A stretch of 22,193 nt of DNA from Vulcanimicrobiota bacterium (GTDB lineage: Bacteria > Vulcanimicrobiota > Vulcanimicrobiia > Vulcanimicrobiales > Vulcanimicrobiaceae), in NCBI GenBank assembly GCA_014304965.1, contig JACRTZ010000122.1, forward strand, positions 1 through 22,193, given 5' to 3'. Under the pieces are notes generated by a model. The model worked only from the letters and a program-made list of their open reading frames with translations. It made no database searches and was not told where the DNA came from. Made by a program: the position numbers and the translations under genes. Below, in pieces: positions 5,514 through 14,025 of the stretch (the first letter of the stretch is position 1; every line of letters begins with the position of its first letter).

Positions 5514-7210
5514 GTTTCGACGTAGATCTCGGCGCCGCGCTCGACGAACTCGGCCGACTTCTCGGCCATCCCGCGTTCGGCATACTCGCGAACTTCTTGC
5601 GTGATCTTCATCGAGCAAAAATGCGGCCCGCACATCGAACAGAAGTGCGCGACCTTCGCACCGTCCGCGGGCAACGTCTCGTCGTGAAACGCGCGTGCGG
5701 TTTCGGGGTCGAGCGACAGCTCGAACTGATCCTGCCAACGGAACTCGAAACGCGCCTTGCTCAGCACGTCGTCCCAATGCCGCGCGTGAGCGTGTCCTTT
5801 GGCGACGTCGGCTGCGTGCGCGGCAATCTTGTACGCGATCACGCCGTCTTTGACGTCTTGCTTGTCGGGCAGCCCGAGATGTTCTTTGGGGGTCACGTAA
5901 CAGAGCATCGCGGTGCCGTACCAGCCGATCATCGCGGCGCCGATCGCGCTCGTGATGTGGTCGTAGCCGGGTGCGATGTCCGCGACGAGCGGGCCGAGCG
6001 TATAGAACGGCGCTTCTTTGCACACTTCGAGCTGCCGATCCATGTTCTCTTTGATCAAATGCATCGGGACGTGGCCCGGGCCCTCGATCATCGTCTGGAC
6101 GTCGTGTTTCCAAGCGATATCGGTCAACTCGCCGAGCGTTTCTAGTTCGGCAAACTGCGCCTCGTCGTTCGCGTCCGCGAGGCATCCCGGCCGCAAGCCG
6201 TCGCCGAGCGAGAAGGCGACGTCGTACGCCTTCATGATCTCGCAAATCTCCTCAAACCGCGTGTAGAGAAAATTCTCCTTATGATGCGCGAGACACCACT
6301 TGGCCAGAATCGAGCCGCCGCGCGACACGATTCCCGTGACGCGTTTGGCGGTCAGCGGAATGTAGGCCAGTCGCACGCCGGCATGAATCGTGAAATAGTC
6401 CACGCCTTGCTCAGCCTGCTCGATCAGCGTGTCGCGGTAGAGTTCCCAGGTCAGCTCTTCAGCCTTGCCGTTGACCTTCTCCAGCGCTTGATAGATCGGC
6501 ACCGTGCCGATGGGTACGGGCGCGTTGCGTAATATCCACTCGCGCGTTTCGTGGATGTTCTTGCCGGTCGAAAGGTCCATCACGGTGTCGGCGCCCCAGC
6601 GCGTCGCCCAGGTCATCTTCTCGACTTCTTCTTCGATCGACGACGCGACCGCGGAATTGCCGATGTTCGCATTGATCTTCACGAGCGAGTTTCTCCCGAT
6701 GATCATCGGCTCGCTCTCGGGATGATTGATGTTGGCGGGCAAAATCGCGCGGCCGCGCGCGATTTCGTCGCGCACGTATTCGGGCGCAAGTCCCTCGCGA
6801 ATCGCGACGAACTCCATCTCGGGCGTTATCTCACCACGGCGCGCGTAGTGCATCTGCGAGACGTTCGCACCGGGTTTGGCGCGACGCGCTTTTCGTTGCG
6901 CGACAAAGCGTAGCTCGTCGAGTTCGGGCATCGCTTCGCGACCGCGCCGGTAGAGCGAGGTCGGCTGCTCCAATTCGAGGGTATCGCCACGGCCGGCGAT
7001 CCAGCCGGCGCGGAGCGCCGCGATGCCGGCGCGGACGTCCGTACCGATGTCGAGGTCGCCGTACGGCCCCGACGTGTCGTACGTCAGATGACGTTCGCCG
7101 TTCGTCAGTTCGATCTCGCGCATCGGTACGCGGACGGACGCGTCGAGCGGATGCTCGGCGTAGATTTTTCTCGTGCGCGCGGCGCGCTTGCCTTCAACGA
7201 TCGCAGACAT
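5510..7210 (-). CDS. thiC: Phosphomethylpyrimidine synthase ThiC
   Basis: ThiC is a radical SAM enzyme that converts aminoimidazole ribotide (AIR) to HMP phosphate, the pyrimidine half of thiamin. The 566 residues include family blocks such as MHYARRGEITPEMEF, NANIGNSAVASSIEEEVEK, TVMDLSTGKNI and EGPGHVPMH. The C-terminal cluster motif CSMCGPHFC has cysteines 524, 527 and 532 to hold the 4Fe-4S cluster. The protein is somewhat shorter than E. coli ThiC (631 residues), mainly at the N-terminus. The ATG at 7210 (MSAIVEGKRAARTRKIYAEH) is preceded by AGAGGG five bases upstream. The riboswitch ends about 25-30 bases before the start, which argues against the longer upstream frame. The stop overlaps the start of the cupin gene. 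No other thi gene is in the window. Confidence 0.97.
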   Translation of the reverse strand: MSAIVEGKRAARTRKIYAEHPLDASVRVPMREIELTNGERHLTYDTSGPYGDLDIGTDVRAGIAALRAGWIAGRGDTLELEQPTSLYRRGREAMPELDELRFVAQRKARRAKPGANVSQMHYARRGEITPEMEFVAIREGLAPEYVRDEIARGRAILPANINHPESEPMIIGRNSLVKINANIGNSAVASSIEEEVEKMTWATRWGADTVMDLSTGKNIHETREWILRNAPVPIGTVPIYQALEKVNGKAEELTWELYRDTLIEQAEQGVDYFTIHAGVRLAYIPLTAKRVTGIVSRGGSILAKWCLAHHKENFLYTRFEEICEIMKAYDVAFSLGDGLRPGCLADANDEAQFAELETLGELTDIAWKHDVQTMIEGPGHVPMHLIKENMDRQLEVCKEAPFYTLGPLVADIAPGYDHITSAIGAAMIGWYGTAMLCYVTPKEHLGLPDKQDVKDGVIAYKIAAHAADVAKGHAHARHWDDVLSKARFEFRWQDQFELSLDPETARAFHDETLPADGAKVAHFCSMCGPHFCSMKITQEVREYAERGMAEKSAEFVERGAEIYVET

Positions 7211-7235
7211 CGGTACCCTCTCAAATTCGTCGCGA

Positions 7236-7330
7236 CCGTCTCTCCCTACGCCGGCACTACCCGGATCAGGTTCGGCGGTCGGCGACAACATCGCCCTCTC
7301 AGCCCGTCGCGCGGGCACCCGTGAGGAGCG
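7236..7330 (-). promoter_or_regulatory. TPP riboswitch (thi box) controlling thiC
   Basis: On the minus strand the conserved core elements occur in order: ACGGGTGCCC, GCTGAGAG (CTGAGAG at 7302-7296), ACCTGATCC (7270-7263) and GGGTAGTGCCGGCGTAGGGA ending at 7243. These are the hallmark segments of the thiamin pyrophosphate aptamer (Rfam THI element). The aptamer ends about 30 bases from the thiC ATG and I see no terminator hairpin with a T-run between them. Control is therefore probably at translation initiation, by hiding the AGAGGG ribosome site when TPP is bound. The exact expression platform is inferred and the ends are approximate. Confidence 0.95.
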
Positions 7331-7378
7331 CATACTTGCGAGCATGGAAGCGCGCCGACCTCCCAGAACCGCGCCCAG

Positions 7379-8338
7379 GTGCAAACAAAGCGAGCGCTTT
7401 CCTTCCTGGTTCTCCTGGCCGTGCTGCTGGTCGCGTACGCTTTGGCGGTCTACCGCTTTCAACGCGACGCGGGGCTCGTGGAGCGCGATTTCAGCGTCGG
7501 GCACCCTTCGGCCGACCACCTCGAGGTCAACGTCGAGATTCTCGGGGTGCATCCGCTGCGGGATGCCCTTCAGGTTCGGTTCACGTTCCACCCCAACGGG
7601 CGTTACGTTGCGGATCGTTTCGGCCACCTCAAGTCCGACCTGCGGGTGGTGCTGACGACCTCCGACGGTTACCGTTCGGTGCGCCTGCCGGCGGGCGAGG
7701 TGCCCGCTCAGTTCACCGCCGACATCAATCTCGCGGACGGCACGGTGAACGCGTATCCGTTTGACAGTTACAAGGCGGTCATCGGCGTGGCTGCGTTTGC
7801 CCACGCAAAGCCGGGCGACGACTTCCCCCTTCCGCTCTCGACGGAGATTCATTACACCGCGAAATTCGACGATTACGTCATCCGCACGAACATCGCTCCG
7901 GAAAGCACCGTCGCCGCAGTGGACGTGGACCTGCACATTTGGCGCTCGGCTGCAATCGTCACGTTTGCGGCGATGATGTATTCCGCGATCACACTCGTCG
8001 CGATCTCCGTCTTCGCAATCACGGTGATGGTGTTTTTCGGAAGGCTCAGACCCGAAACGGGCATCATGCTGTGGAGCGGCGCGATGGTCTTCGCGCTGCC
8101 TGCCGTGCGCAATGCGCTTCCGGGCAGCCCGCCGCTTGGGGTACAAGTGGACTTGTACGTCTTTATGTGGGCGCAAACGGCGGTTGCGTTTTCGATGGTG
8201 ATGCAGACGATCATGTGGCTGCGCCATAACGCGAGACAACTACGCCCCGGCGAACCAGAAGACGCTACCTTCGATGAAGCGTTCGAGAGCGAAGAGGCGC
8301 CCAGCTTCGGCTCAGGCAAATCGCACGAAGCGACGTAG
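7379..8338 (+). CDS. DUF4436-family membrane protein
   Basis: This 319-residue protein has one N-terminal hydrophobic helix (about residues 5-25). A large extracytoplasmic beta-rich domain follows, containing the motif PFDSY at residues 127-131. Three hydrophobic segments lie at about 190-220, 229-246 and 260-282, and an acidic tail ends the protein (EPEDATFDEAFESEE). This layout and the PFDxY motif match the DUF4436 family, whose function is unknown. The start is a GTG with no clear ribosome site. The ATG at 7344 is in another frame. The gene diverges from thiC, with the riboswitch between them. Its TAG stop is followed in the same frame by the EamA transporter gene. Confidence 0.7.
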   Translation: MQTKRALSFLVLLAVLLVAYALAVYRFQRDAGLVERDFSVGHPSADHLEVNVEILGVHPLRDALQVRFTFHPNGRYVADRFGHLKSDLRVVLTTSDGYRSVRLPAGEVPAQFTADINLADGTVNAYPFDSYKAVIGVAAFAHAKPGDDFPLPLSTEIHYTAKFDDYVIRTNIAPESTVAAVDVDLHIWRSAAIVTFAAMMYSAITLVAISVFAITVMVFFGRLRPETGIMLWSGAMVFALPAVRNALPGSPPLGVQVDLYVFMWAQTAVAFSMVMQTIMWLRHNARQLRPGEPEDATFDEAFESEEAPSFGSGKSHEAT

Positions 8339-8347
8339 CGGCGAGCC

Positions 8348-9241
8348 ATTCCTTACCTCCGCCTCTTCGGCGCGCAAGTCGCTATCGGTGCGGCTGCGAT
8401 TTTTGCCCGCTACGCCCTGCTCGGCGCAGGGCCGTTCGCCGTATCGGCGCTTCGTCTCCTCGTGGCGGCCGTGCCGCTCGTCCTCATCGCCTCGGTCCGC
8501 TCGCGCGGCGCCCGAATCGGATGGAAACGCGAAGCAGCCCTGGCCTTGGCCGGTTTTGCGCTCGCCGCGCATTTTGCAACTTGGATCGCCTCGCTGCTCT
8601 ATACGTCGGTTGCGATTTCCACCTTGCTCGTCACCACCACGCCGCTGTGGACGAGCCTCTACGATCTTTTCGTAACGCGGGCGCGGCCTTCCCGAGATTT
8701 TGTCGTGGCGCTCGCGCTCGCATCGGCCGGGGCGGCTGCCATCGCATTCGCGCGCGCGGGAGCCGCACCGGTTCCCGGCCATGCACTGCTTGGCGACGCG
8801 CTCGCGCTGATCGGCGGCATCGCAATGGGCGTCTATCTGATCGTCGTGCGCCGGAGCGGGGTGACTCCTTCCGCCGGACCTGCACTTTCAACGACGGCCA
8901 TCGTCGCAAGAACGTATTCGTGGGCGGCCCTTACGCTGCTGCTCGCGACGGTCCCGGCGCACCAGCCGCTGCCCGCCTTCACAAACTACGCGGCGTGGCT
9001 CGGTATTCTCGGCATGGGGGTGTTTTCACAACTGCTCGGCCACACCGCGCTCAACGCAGCGCTGCGCGATTTTTCGGCCAGCATCGTAGCGATGTCCACC
9101 TTGATCGAACCGCTCGCCGCCGCAATCCTGGCGGCGCTTCTCTTCGGCGAGGCCCTTTCCGCGCAAACGATCGCAGGCGGGCTCGCAGTGCTCGCGGCGG
9201 TCGCTCTTTCACTCGGGCGACAGCGGGTAATCTTCACGTAG
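8348..9241 (+). CDS. EamA/DMT-family transporter with no canonical start codon
   Basis: The frame encodes a ten-helix drug/metabolite transporter of the EamA type. Recognisable parts are FARYALLGAGPFAVSALRLL in the first repeat, TTTPLWTSLYDLF, and in the second repeat FSQLLGHTALNAALRDF and STLIEPLAAAILAALLFGE. The family sequence clearly begins at about IPYLRLFGAQVAIG, with the ATT codon at 8348. Between the upstream TAG (8336-8338) and the GTG at 8462 there is no ATG, GTG or TTG in frame. Starting at GTG 8462 would delete the first helix and half of the second. I therefore place the start at ATT 8348 (a rare start codon) with low certainty. Readthrough from the DUF4436 gene or a sequence error is also possible. 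The 3' end overlaps the convergent GH133 gene by 33 bp. Confidence 0.7.
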   Translation: MPYLRLFGAQVAIGAAAIFARYALLGAGPFAVSALRLLVAAVPLVLIASVRSRGARIGWKREAALALAGFALAAHFATWIASLLYTSVAISTLLVTTTPLWTSLYDLFVTRARPSRDFVVALALASAGAAAIAFARAGAAPVPGHALLGDALALIGGIAMGVYLIVVRRSGVTPSAGPALSTTAIVARTYSWAALTLLLATVPAHQPLPAFTNYAAWLGILGMGVFSQLLGHTALNAALRDFSASIVAMSTLIEPLAAAILAALLFGEALSAQTIAGGLAVLAAVALSLGRQRVIFT

Positions 9242-11239
9242 TTCGGCGCGGCGCAGCTGGTGCCACGCGCGCAAGACCTCGCCGACGCTCCAGGCTTGTG
9301 CGATGCAACCACGGCGGTGGAATGGAGCGTCGCCGTCCGCGATCTCCGGAAGCGTGCCGACGCCGGCGCCGGACACGTGATCGAGCAGCGGTTGCAAGTA
9401 TGCAAGCGCAGCGCCGGCATTGCCATACGCCCGATGATGCGCGAGAACGAACGGTCCGATCAGCCAAATCCACGCCGTTCCTTGATGGTACGCCGCATCG
9501 CGTTCGGCAGGTCCGCCGGCGTAGCGTCCCGCGTAGGCGGGATCCGACGGCGCCAGGCTACGCAGTCCCATCGGCGTCAGCAATTCGCGCGCGCAGATAT
9601 CCACGACGCCCCGCCGCCGCACGCTGTCGATGGGGCTGTAGAACAACGACGCTGCGAAAATCTGGTTCGGCCGAATCGCGCGCTCGTCGCCGCCCGGCCC
9701 GTCGACAACGTCCAGCAGACCGCCCGTCTCGTCATCTTCGAAACGCGAAAAGGAGCGTAACACACGATCCGCTGCGCGCCGGAAGCGCCCCGCATCCTGT
9801 CCGCACTGCGGCGCGAAACCCTCGAGCGTCCGCAACGCGTTGTACCATAACGCGTTGACCTCGACGGCTTTGCCGATGCGCGGCGTGACCGGTACGTCGC
9901 CGACCTTCGCGTCCATCCAGGTCACCTGCGAGCCCGCGACGCCGGCGCGTAGCAGCCCGTCCGCGTCGTCGACGCGAATGCCGTAGCGGGTTCCCGACGT
10001 ATAGCGTTCGACGATCGCCGCCAGCGTGGGCCAAAACTCTTCGACCGCTCCCGCGTCGTCGCCCATTTCGACGTACGCGCGAACCGCTTCGACGTACCAG
10101 AGTGCCGCGTCGACGGTGTTGTAGCTCGGAGCGGCGCCGCGTTCGGGAAACTCGTTCGGGAGCATGCCTCCGTCGAGAAATCGATCGAAGGCCCGCAGCA
10201 CGGAGCGAGCGATCGCCGCGCGGCCCGTCGTCAAGGTCAGCCCCGGCAACGCGATCATCGCGTCGCGGCCCCAATCGCCGAACCAGTGGTACCCCGCGAC
10301 CACCGAACGACCGTCGGGAAGTCCCGGTAAGGGGCGCGCGACGACGAATTGGTCCGCCGCCAAAACGAGCTGACGGATTGCGGGCGGAGCGGTGGCGGCG
10401 ACGTCGCCGTTCGCTTCGCGCCAGCCTTGCAGCAGATCGCCTTCGCGCTCGGAGGCGCGCAAGAACGGATTGCGGACCTCGACCAGCGGCGCCGCCTTTT
10501 CCGCCGACGCGCGCAGCGTCAGCGCTTGCTCTCCGGCAATTTCGGCCATAAACGTGGCGGCGTGCAAATGATCCTCGCGGTCCTCGAGCCCGCGCTCGCG
10601 CTCGGCGGGCAGATCGTAATCGCGATACCAGGTGTTGACGATTCGCACGTCGCCGCGGTCGGTCTGAAGCCACGTCGGCACCGCGCCGACGTAATCGGGC
10701 GCGATGCAGACGGCATTGCCGGCGAGGTTGACCCGCAACACGCGGGCGCCCGCTCGGCTCGAGCCATGAAAATCGCGATTGTCCACGATCGCCTTGACGA
10801 TCAATCGCATCGGCGCGGACGCGCGCAGCAGTTTGTATCGAACGAGCGTTTGGTTCGCGCCGTGTTCCATCACGATGCGGCGTTCGAGCACGCCGTCCGC
10901 CAGCGCGAATTCCCACACCGCCGTCGTGCCGTCCAAATAGAATCGCTCGATGTTGAAGTAGCCCAACGGATCCACGCTGCCGCTCGCCCAGCGATTCGTC
11001 GTCAGCGCATACGAAACGCCGCGGTATTCCACGCGCTCGTCGTACTTGACGGCGACGAGAGCGCGGCCGGCCGGCGGCGTCAGTGCGGCAACGAGCAGGC
11101 CGTGATAGCGCCGGGTCGCGGAGCCGTCGAGCGTTCCCGACGCGAAGCCGCCGAGACCGTTCGCGAGCAGCCATTCGTGCGCGCTTGCAACCGCGACGTC
11201 GGTGCAAACGTCCCGGCCGAATGCAACGCAGGCGTCCAT
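9209..11239 (-). CDS. Amylo-alpha-1,6-glucosidase, GH133 glycogen debranching enzyme
   Basis: The 676-residue protein has the two-domain plan of the archaeal/bacterial glycogen-debranching family (GDE_N then GDE_C). The N-terminal domain starts EWLLANGLGGFASGT with RRYHGLLVAA. The catalytic (alpha/alpha)6 barrel domain has WFGDWGRDAMIALPGLTL at about 316-335, NTVDAALWYVEA, TWMDAKVGDVPVTPR at about 436-450 followed by GKAVEVNALWYNAL, and YHQGTAWIWLIGPF at about 580. It hydrolyses alpha-1,6-linked glucose at branch points of limit dextrins. The start is chosen at ATG 11239 (MDACVAFGRD); upstream GTG/TTG codons are possible and no strong ribosome site is seen. The gene diverges from the glycan operon, with 62 bases between starts, and is functionally part of the same module. 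It is not related in sequence to GlgX. Confidence 0.9.
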   Translation of the reverse strand: MDACVAFGRDVCTDVAVASAHEWLLANGLGGFASGTLDGSATRRYHGLLVAALTPPAGRALVAVKYDERVEYRGVSYALTTNRWASGSVDPLGYFNIERFYLDGTTAVWEFALADGVLERRIVMEHGANQTLVRYKLLRASAPMRLIVKAIVDNRDFHGSSRAGARVLRVNLAGNAVCIAPDYVGAVPTWLQTDRGDVRIVNTWYRDYDLPAERERGLEDREDHLHAATFMAEIAGEQALTLRASAEKAAPLVEVRNPFLRASEREGDLLQGWREANGDVAATAPPAIRQLVLAADQFVVARPLPGLPDGRSVVAGYHWFGDWGRDAMIALPGLTLTTGRAAIARSVLRAFDRFLDGGMLPNEFPERGAAPSYNTVDAALWYVEAVRAYVEMGDDAGAVEEFWPTLAAIVERYTSGTRYGIRVDDADGLLRAGVAGSQVTWMDAKVGDVPVTPRIGKAVEVNALWYNALRTLEGFAPQCGQDAGRFRRAADRVLRSFSRFEDDETGGLLDVVDGPGGDERAIRPNQIFAASLFYSPIDSVRRRGVVDICARELLTPMGLRSLAPSDPAYAGRYAGGPAERDAAYHQGTAWIWLIGPFVLAHHRAYGNAGAALAYLQPLLDHVSGAGVGTLPEIADGDAPFHRRGCIAQAWSVGEVLRAWHQLRRAELREDYPLSPE

Positions 11240-11301
11240 TCTCAACACGTCCGTCGCACGCGCACAGGAAACCTGCGCTCTGCTTTGGCACAAAGATTGC
11301 G
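11240..11301. promoter_or_regulatory. Divergent promoter region of the glycan genes
   Basis: Only 62 bases separate the two divergent start codons, so promoters for both the GH133 gene and the five-gene operon must lie here or in the opposing coding sequence. I cannot read a convincing -10/-35 pair. Very short or absent leaders are possible, since neither start has a good ribosome site. Confidence 0.4.
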
Positions 11302-14025
11302 ATGGCGTACAACCCCGAGCGCGACCGAATCGAGTCGGCCGCGCGGAAGACCGAGGCGTGGCCGCTGTGGGGCCCGTACGTCAGCGCGCGGCAGTGGGGA
11401 ACCGTTCGTGAAGATTACAGCCGTGACGGAAACGCGTGGGACTATTTGCCCTTCGACCAGGCGCGCTCGCGAGCGTACCGCTGGGGCGAAGACGGCATTT
11501 TTGGCATTTGCGACGTCACGCAGCGTCTCTGTTTCGCGCCGGCTTTTTGGAACGAACGCGATCCGATCGTCAAGGAACGTTTTTTCGGGCTTTCCGGGCC
11601 GCAAGGCAATCACGGCGAAGACGTCAAGGAACTTTATTATTACGTAGATGGCGTGCCGTCGCACGCCTACATGCGCGCGCTCTACAAATATCCGCAACGG
11701 GCATTTCCCTACGCCGATCTGCTCCACACGAACCGGCAGCGCACCCGCGACGAGCCCGAATACGAACTGGTCGATACCGGCATCTTCGCGGACGACGCGT
11801 ATTTCGACATCACGGTTGAGTATGCCAAGAAATCGCCGACCGACATTCTCGTGCGCATCAAGGCAGCGAATCGCGGCTCGCAGGCTGCGCCATTGCACCT
11901 TCTTCCGCAGCTATGGTTTCGCAACGATTGGTCGTGGGCTCCCGGTGTACAGCGGCCGTCCCTCGGCATCGATCCCGCTCGTGCGAATGCGCTCGTCGCG
12001 AGTCATCCGGTGCTCGGCACCTACGGCCTGCACTTCGAGGGCGACGCCGAAGTGCTCTTCACCGAGAACGAGACCGACGCGGATTTGCTGTTTGGGGTGT
12101 CTAACGCGCAGCCGTTCGTGAAGAACGGCATCGATCGGGCGATCGTGCGCGGCGAACGCACCGCAGTGAATCCCGCGCGTACGGGCACGAAAGCGGCGAT
12201 CCACTACGTCATGACGATCGAAGCCGGAGGCTCGCGCGAAGTCCGGCTCCGGCTCCGCGGTGAAACCTTCGACGAAACGCCCTTCGGCCCGAGCTTCGCG
12301 GCCACGTTCGACGAACGCATCGAGGAAGCCGACCGTTTTTACGCGGCGCTCAATCCATTTCCGGCGACCGCGGAGAGGCGTACGATTCAACGGACCGCAC
12401 TCGCCGGGCTTTTGTGGACGAAGCAATACTACAACTACGTCGTCCGCGATTGGCTGCGCGGCGATCCGCTGCAGCCGCCGCCTCCGACCGAGCGACTGCG
12501 CGGGCGCAATGCCGACTGGATCCACCTCTATAACGACGATGTGATCTCGATGCCGGATACGTGGGAGTATCCTTGGTATGCTGCCTGGGATTTGGGCTTT
12601 CACGCGGTCGCGCTCGCCTTGGTGGACCCGGCCTACGCGAAGCGCTCGTTGCTCGTATTGACGCGCGAATGGTACATGAACCCCAACGGCCAGTTGCCGG
12701 CTTATGAGTGGGCGCTAGGTGACGTCAACCCGCCGGTCCACGCGTGGGCCGCGTACCGCGTCTTTCAGATCGAACACAAGATGACCGGCAGCGCCGATTA
12801 CCTCTTTCTCGAGCGCGTTTTCCAAAAGTTGCTGATGAACTTCACCTGGTGGGTAAATCGCGAAGATCCGGCGGGCCGCAACGTCTTCGCCGGCGGCTTT
12901 CTCGGCCTCGATAACGTCGGCCCATTCGATCGCAGCGCTCCGCTGCCGCCCGGCTTCACACTGAACCAATCCGACGCAACGAGTTGGATGGCGGTGTACT
13001 CGCTCGACATGATGGCGATCGCGCTCGAACTCGCACAGCACGACGCCGCCTACGAAGATATCGCAACCAAGTTCTTCGAGCACTTCCTCTACATAGCGCA
13101 AGCCATCAACGAGACCGACGGACCGCAGCCGACGGGACTGTGGGACGAACAGGACGGATTTTACTACGATCAACTGGCTGCGCCCGATGGTTCCGTTTTC
13201 CCGATCCGCGTGCGTTCCGCCGTCGGCCTCCTGCCGTTGCTTGCGGTCGAAACGTTGCAAGAACGGTTACTGGCACGCGTTCCCGATTTCGCGCGGCGTC
13301 TCTCCTGGTTCATCGAAAACCGGCCGGAACTTCGACGCAACGTCGCCTGCATGGAAACGAGCGGCACGGACGCACGGCGGCTGCTCGCCATCGTCGACGA
13401 AAAGCGCCTGCGGCGCCTCTTGGCCGTCCTGCTCGACGAAAACGAATTCTTGAGCCCCTACGGCATTCGCTCGCTCTCGCGGCGCTACGAAACGCAGCCC
13501 TACGACGCGACCTTTAACGGAAGCGATTTCCGCGTGCAATACGATCCGGCCGAGAGCCGCAGCGGGTTGTTCGGCGGGAATTCGAACTGGCGCGGACCGA
13601 TTTGGATGCCACTCAACTTCCTGATCATCGAAGCCCTACAGAATTTCCATTTTTACTACGGCGACGGCTTTACGGTCGAATATCCGACCGGCTCGGGAAA
13701 GCAGGCGAACCTCTGGAACATTGCTACCGATCTTTCCGAGCGGATCGTCGGCTTGTTCGCGCGCGGCGAGGATGGACGCCGTCCCTTCAACGGTACGGAC
13801 GCCAAACTCCAGAACGATCCGCACTTCCGCGATCTACTGCTCTTTCACGAACATTTTGGAGGCAACGACGGACGCGGTCTCGGCGCTTCCCATCAGACGG
13901 GCTGGACGGCTTTGGTCGCGAAGCTGATCCAGCAATTGAGCGAATATGAAGGTGCCGGAAAATCGCCGCTCGATTGGACGTTTGACGCGGCCCCAAGCAG
14001 CGGCGCTGTCCCACTGAATACGTGA
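11302..14025 (+). CDS. GH63-like (MGH1-type) glucosidase
   Basis: This 907-residue protein has the layout of bacterial GH63-like glycosidases (MGH1-like domain). An N-terminal beta domain begins RIESAARKTEAWPLWGPYVS, with WGEDGIFGICD and FWNERDPIVKERFFGLSG. An (alpha/alpha)6 barrel follows, with YPWYAAWDLGFHAVALALV (D430 is the probable general acid position), REWYMNPNGQLPAYEWALGD, NWRGPIWMPLNFLI and GASHQTGWTALVA. Family members cleave terminal alpha-linked glucose or related glycosides; the natural substrate here is unknown, and alpha-glucan or trehalose-like glycosides would fit the neighbours. The ATG at 11302 is taken because the first conserved block begins about ten residues after it; the frame is open further upstream but only in DNA antisense to the GH133 gene. 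It is the first gene of a five-gene operon, and its TGA overlaps the glgB GTG (GTGA). Confidence 0.85.
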   Translation: MAYNPERDRIESAARKTEAWPLWGPYVSARQWGTVREDYSRDGNAWDYLPFDQARSRAYRWGEDGIFGICDVTQRLCFAPAFWNERDPIVKERFFGLSGPQGNHGEDVKELYYYVDGVPSHAYMRALYKYPQRAFPYADLLHTNRQRTRDEPEYELVDTGIFADDAYFDITVEYAKKSPTDILVRIKAANRGSQAAPLHLLPQLWFRNDWSWAPGVQRPSLGIDPARANALVASHPVLGTYGLHFEGDAEVLFTENETDADLLFGVSNAQPFVKNGIDRAIVRGERTAVNPARTGTKAAIHYVMTIEAGGSREVRLRLRGETFDETPFGPSFAATFDERIEEADRFYAALNPFPATAERRTIQRTALAGLLWTKQYYNYVVRDWLRGDPLQPPPPTERLRGRNADWIHLYNDDVISMPDTWEYPWYAAWDLGFHAVALALVDPAYAKRSLLVLTREWYMNPNGQLPAYEWALGDVNPPVHAWAAYRVFQIEHKMTGSADYLFLERVFQKLLMNFTWWVNREDPAGRNVFAGGFLGLDNVGPFDRSAPLPPGFTLNQSDATSWMAVYSLDMMAIALELAQHDAAYEDIATKFFEHFLYIAQAINETDGPQPTGLWDEQDGFYYDQLAAPDGSVFPIRVRSAVGLLPLLAVETLQERLLARVPDFARRLSWFIENRPELRRNVACMETSGTDARRLLAIVDEKRLRRLLAVLLDENEFLSPYGIRSLSRRYETQPYDATFNGSDFRVQYDPAESRSGLFGGNSNWRGPIWMPLNFLIIEALQNFHFYYGDGFTVEYPTGSGKQANLWNIATDLSERIVGLFARGEDGRRPFNGTDAKLQNDPHFRDLLLFHEHFGGNDGRGLGASHQTGWTALVAKLIQQLSEYEGAGKSPLDWTFDAAPSSGAVPLNT

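Noticed and set aside
5514..6245. Upstream extension of the cupin frame inside thiC
   Set aside because: It is an Arg-rich out-of-frame reading of thiC; the cupin fold begins after the GTG at 5513.
7211..8239. Long N-terminal extension of the thiC frame (909 codons in total)
   Set aside because: It is antisense to the DUF4436 gene and crosses the TPP riboswitch; the ThiC family sequence begins at the ATG at 7210 with its own ribosome site.
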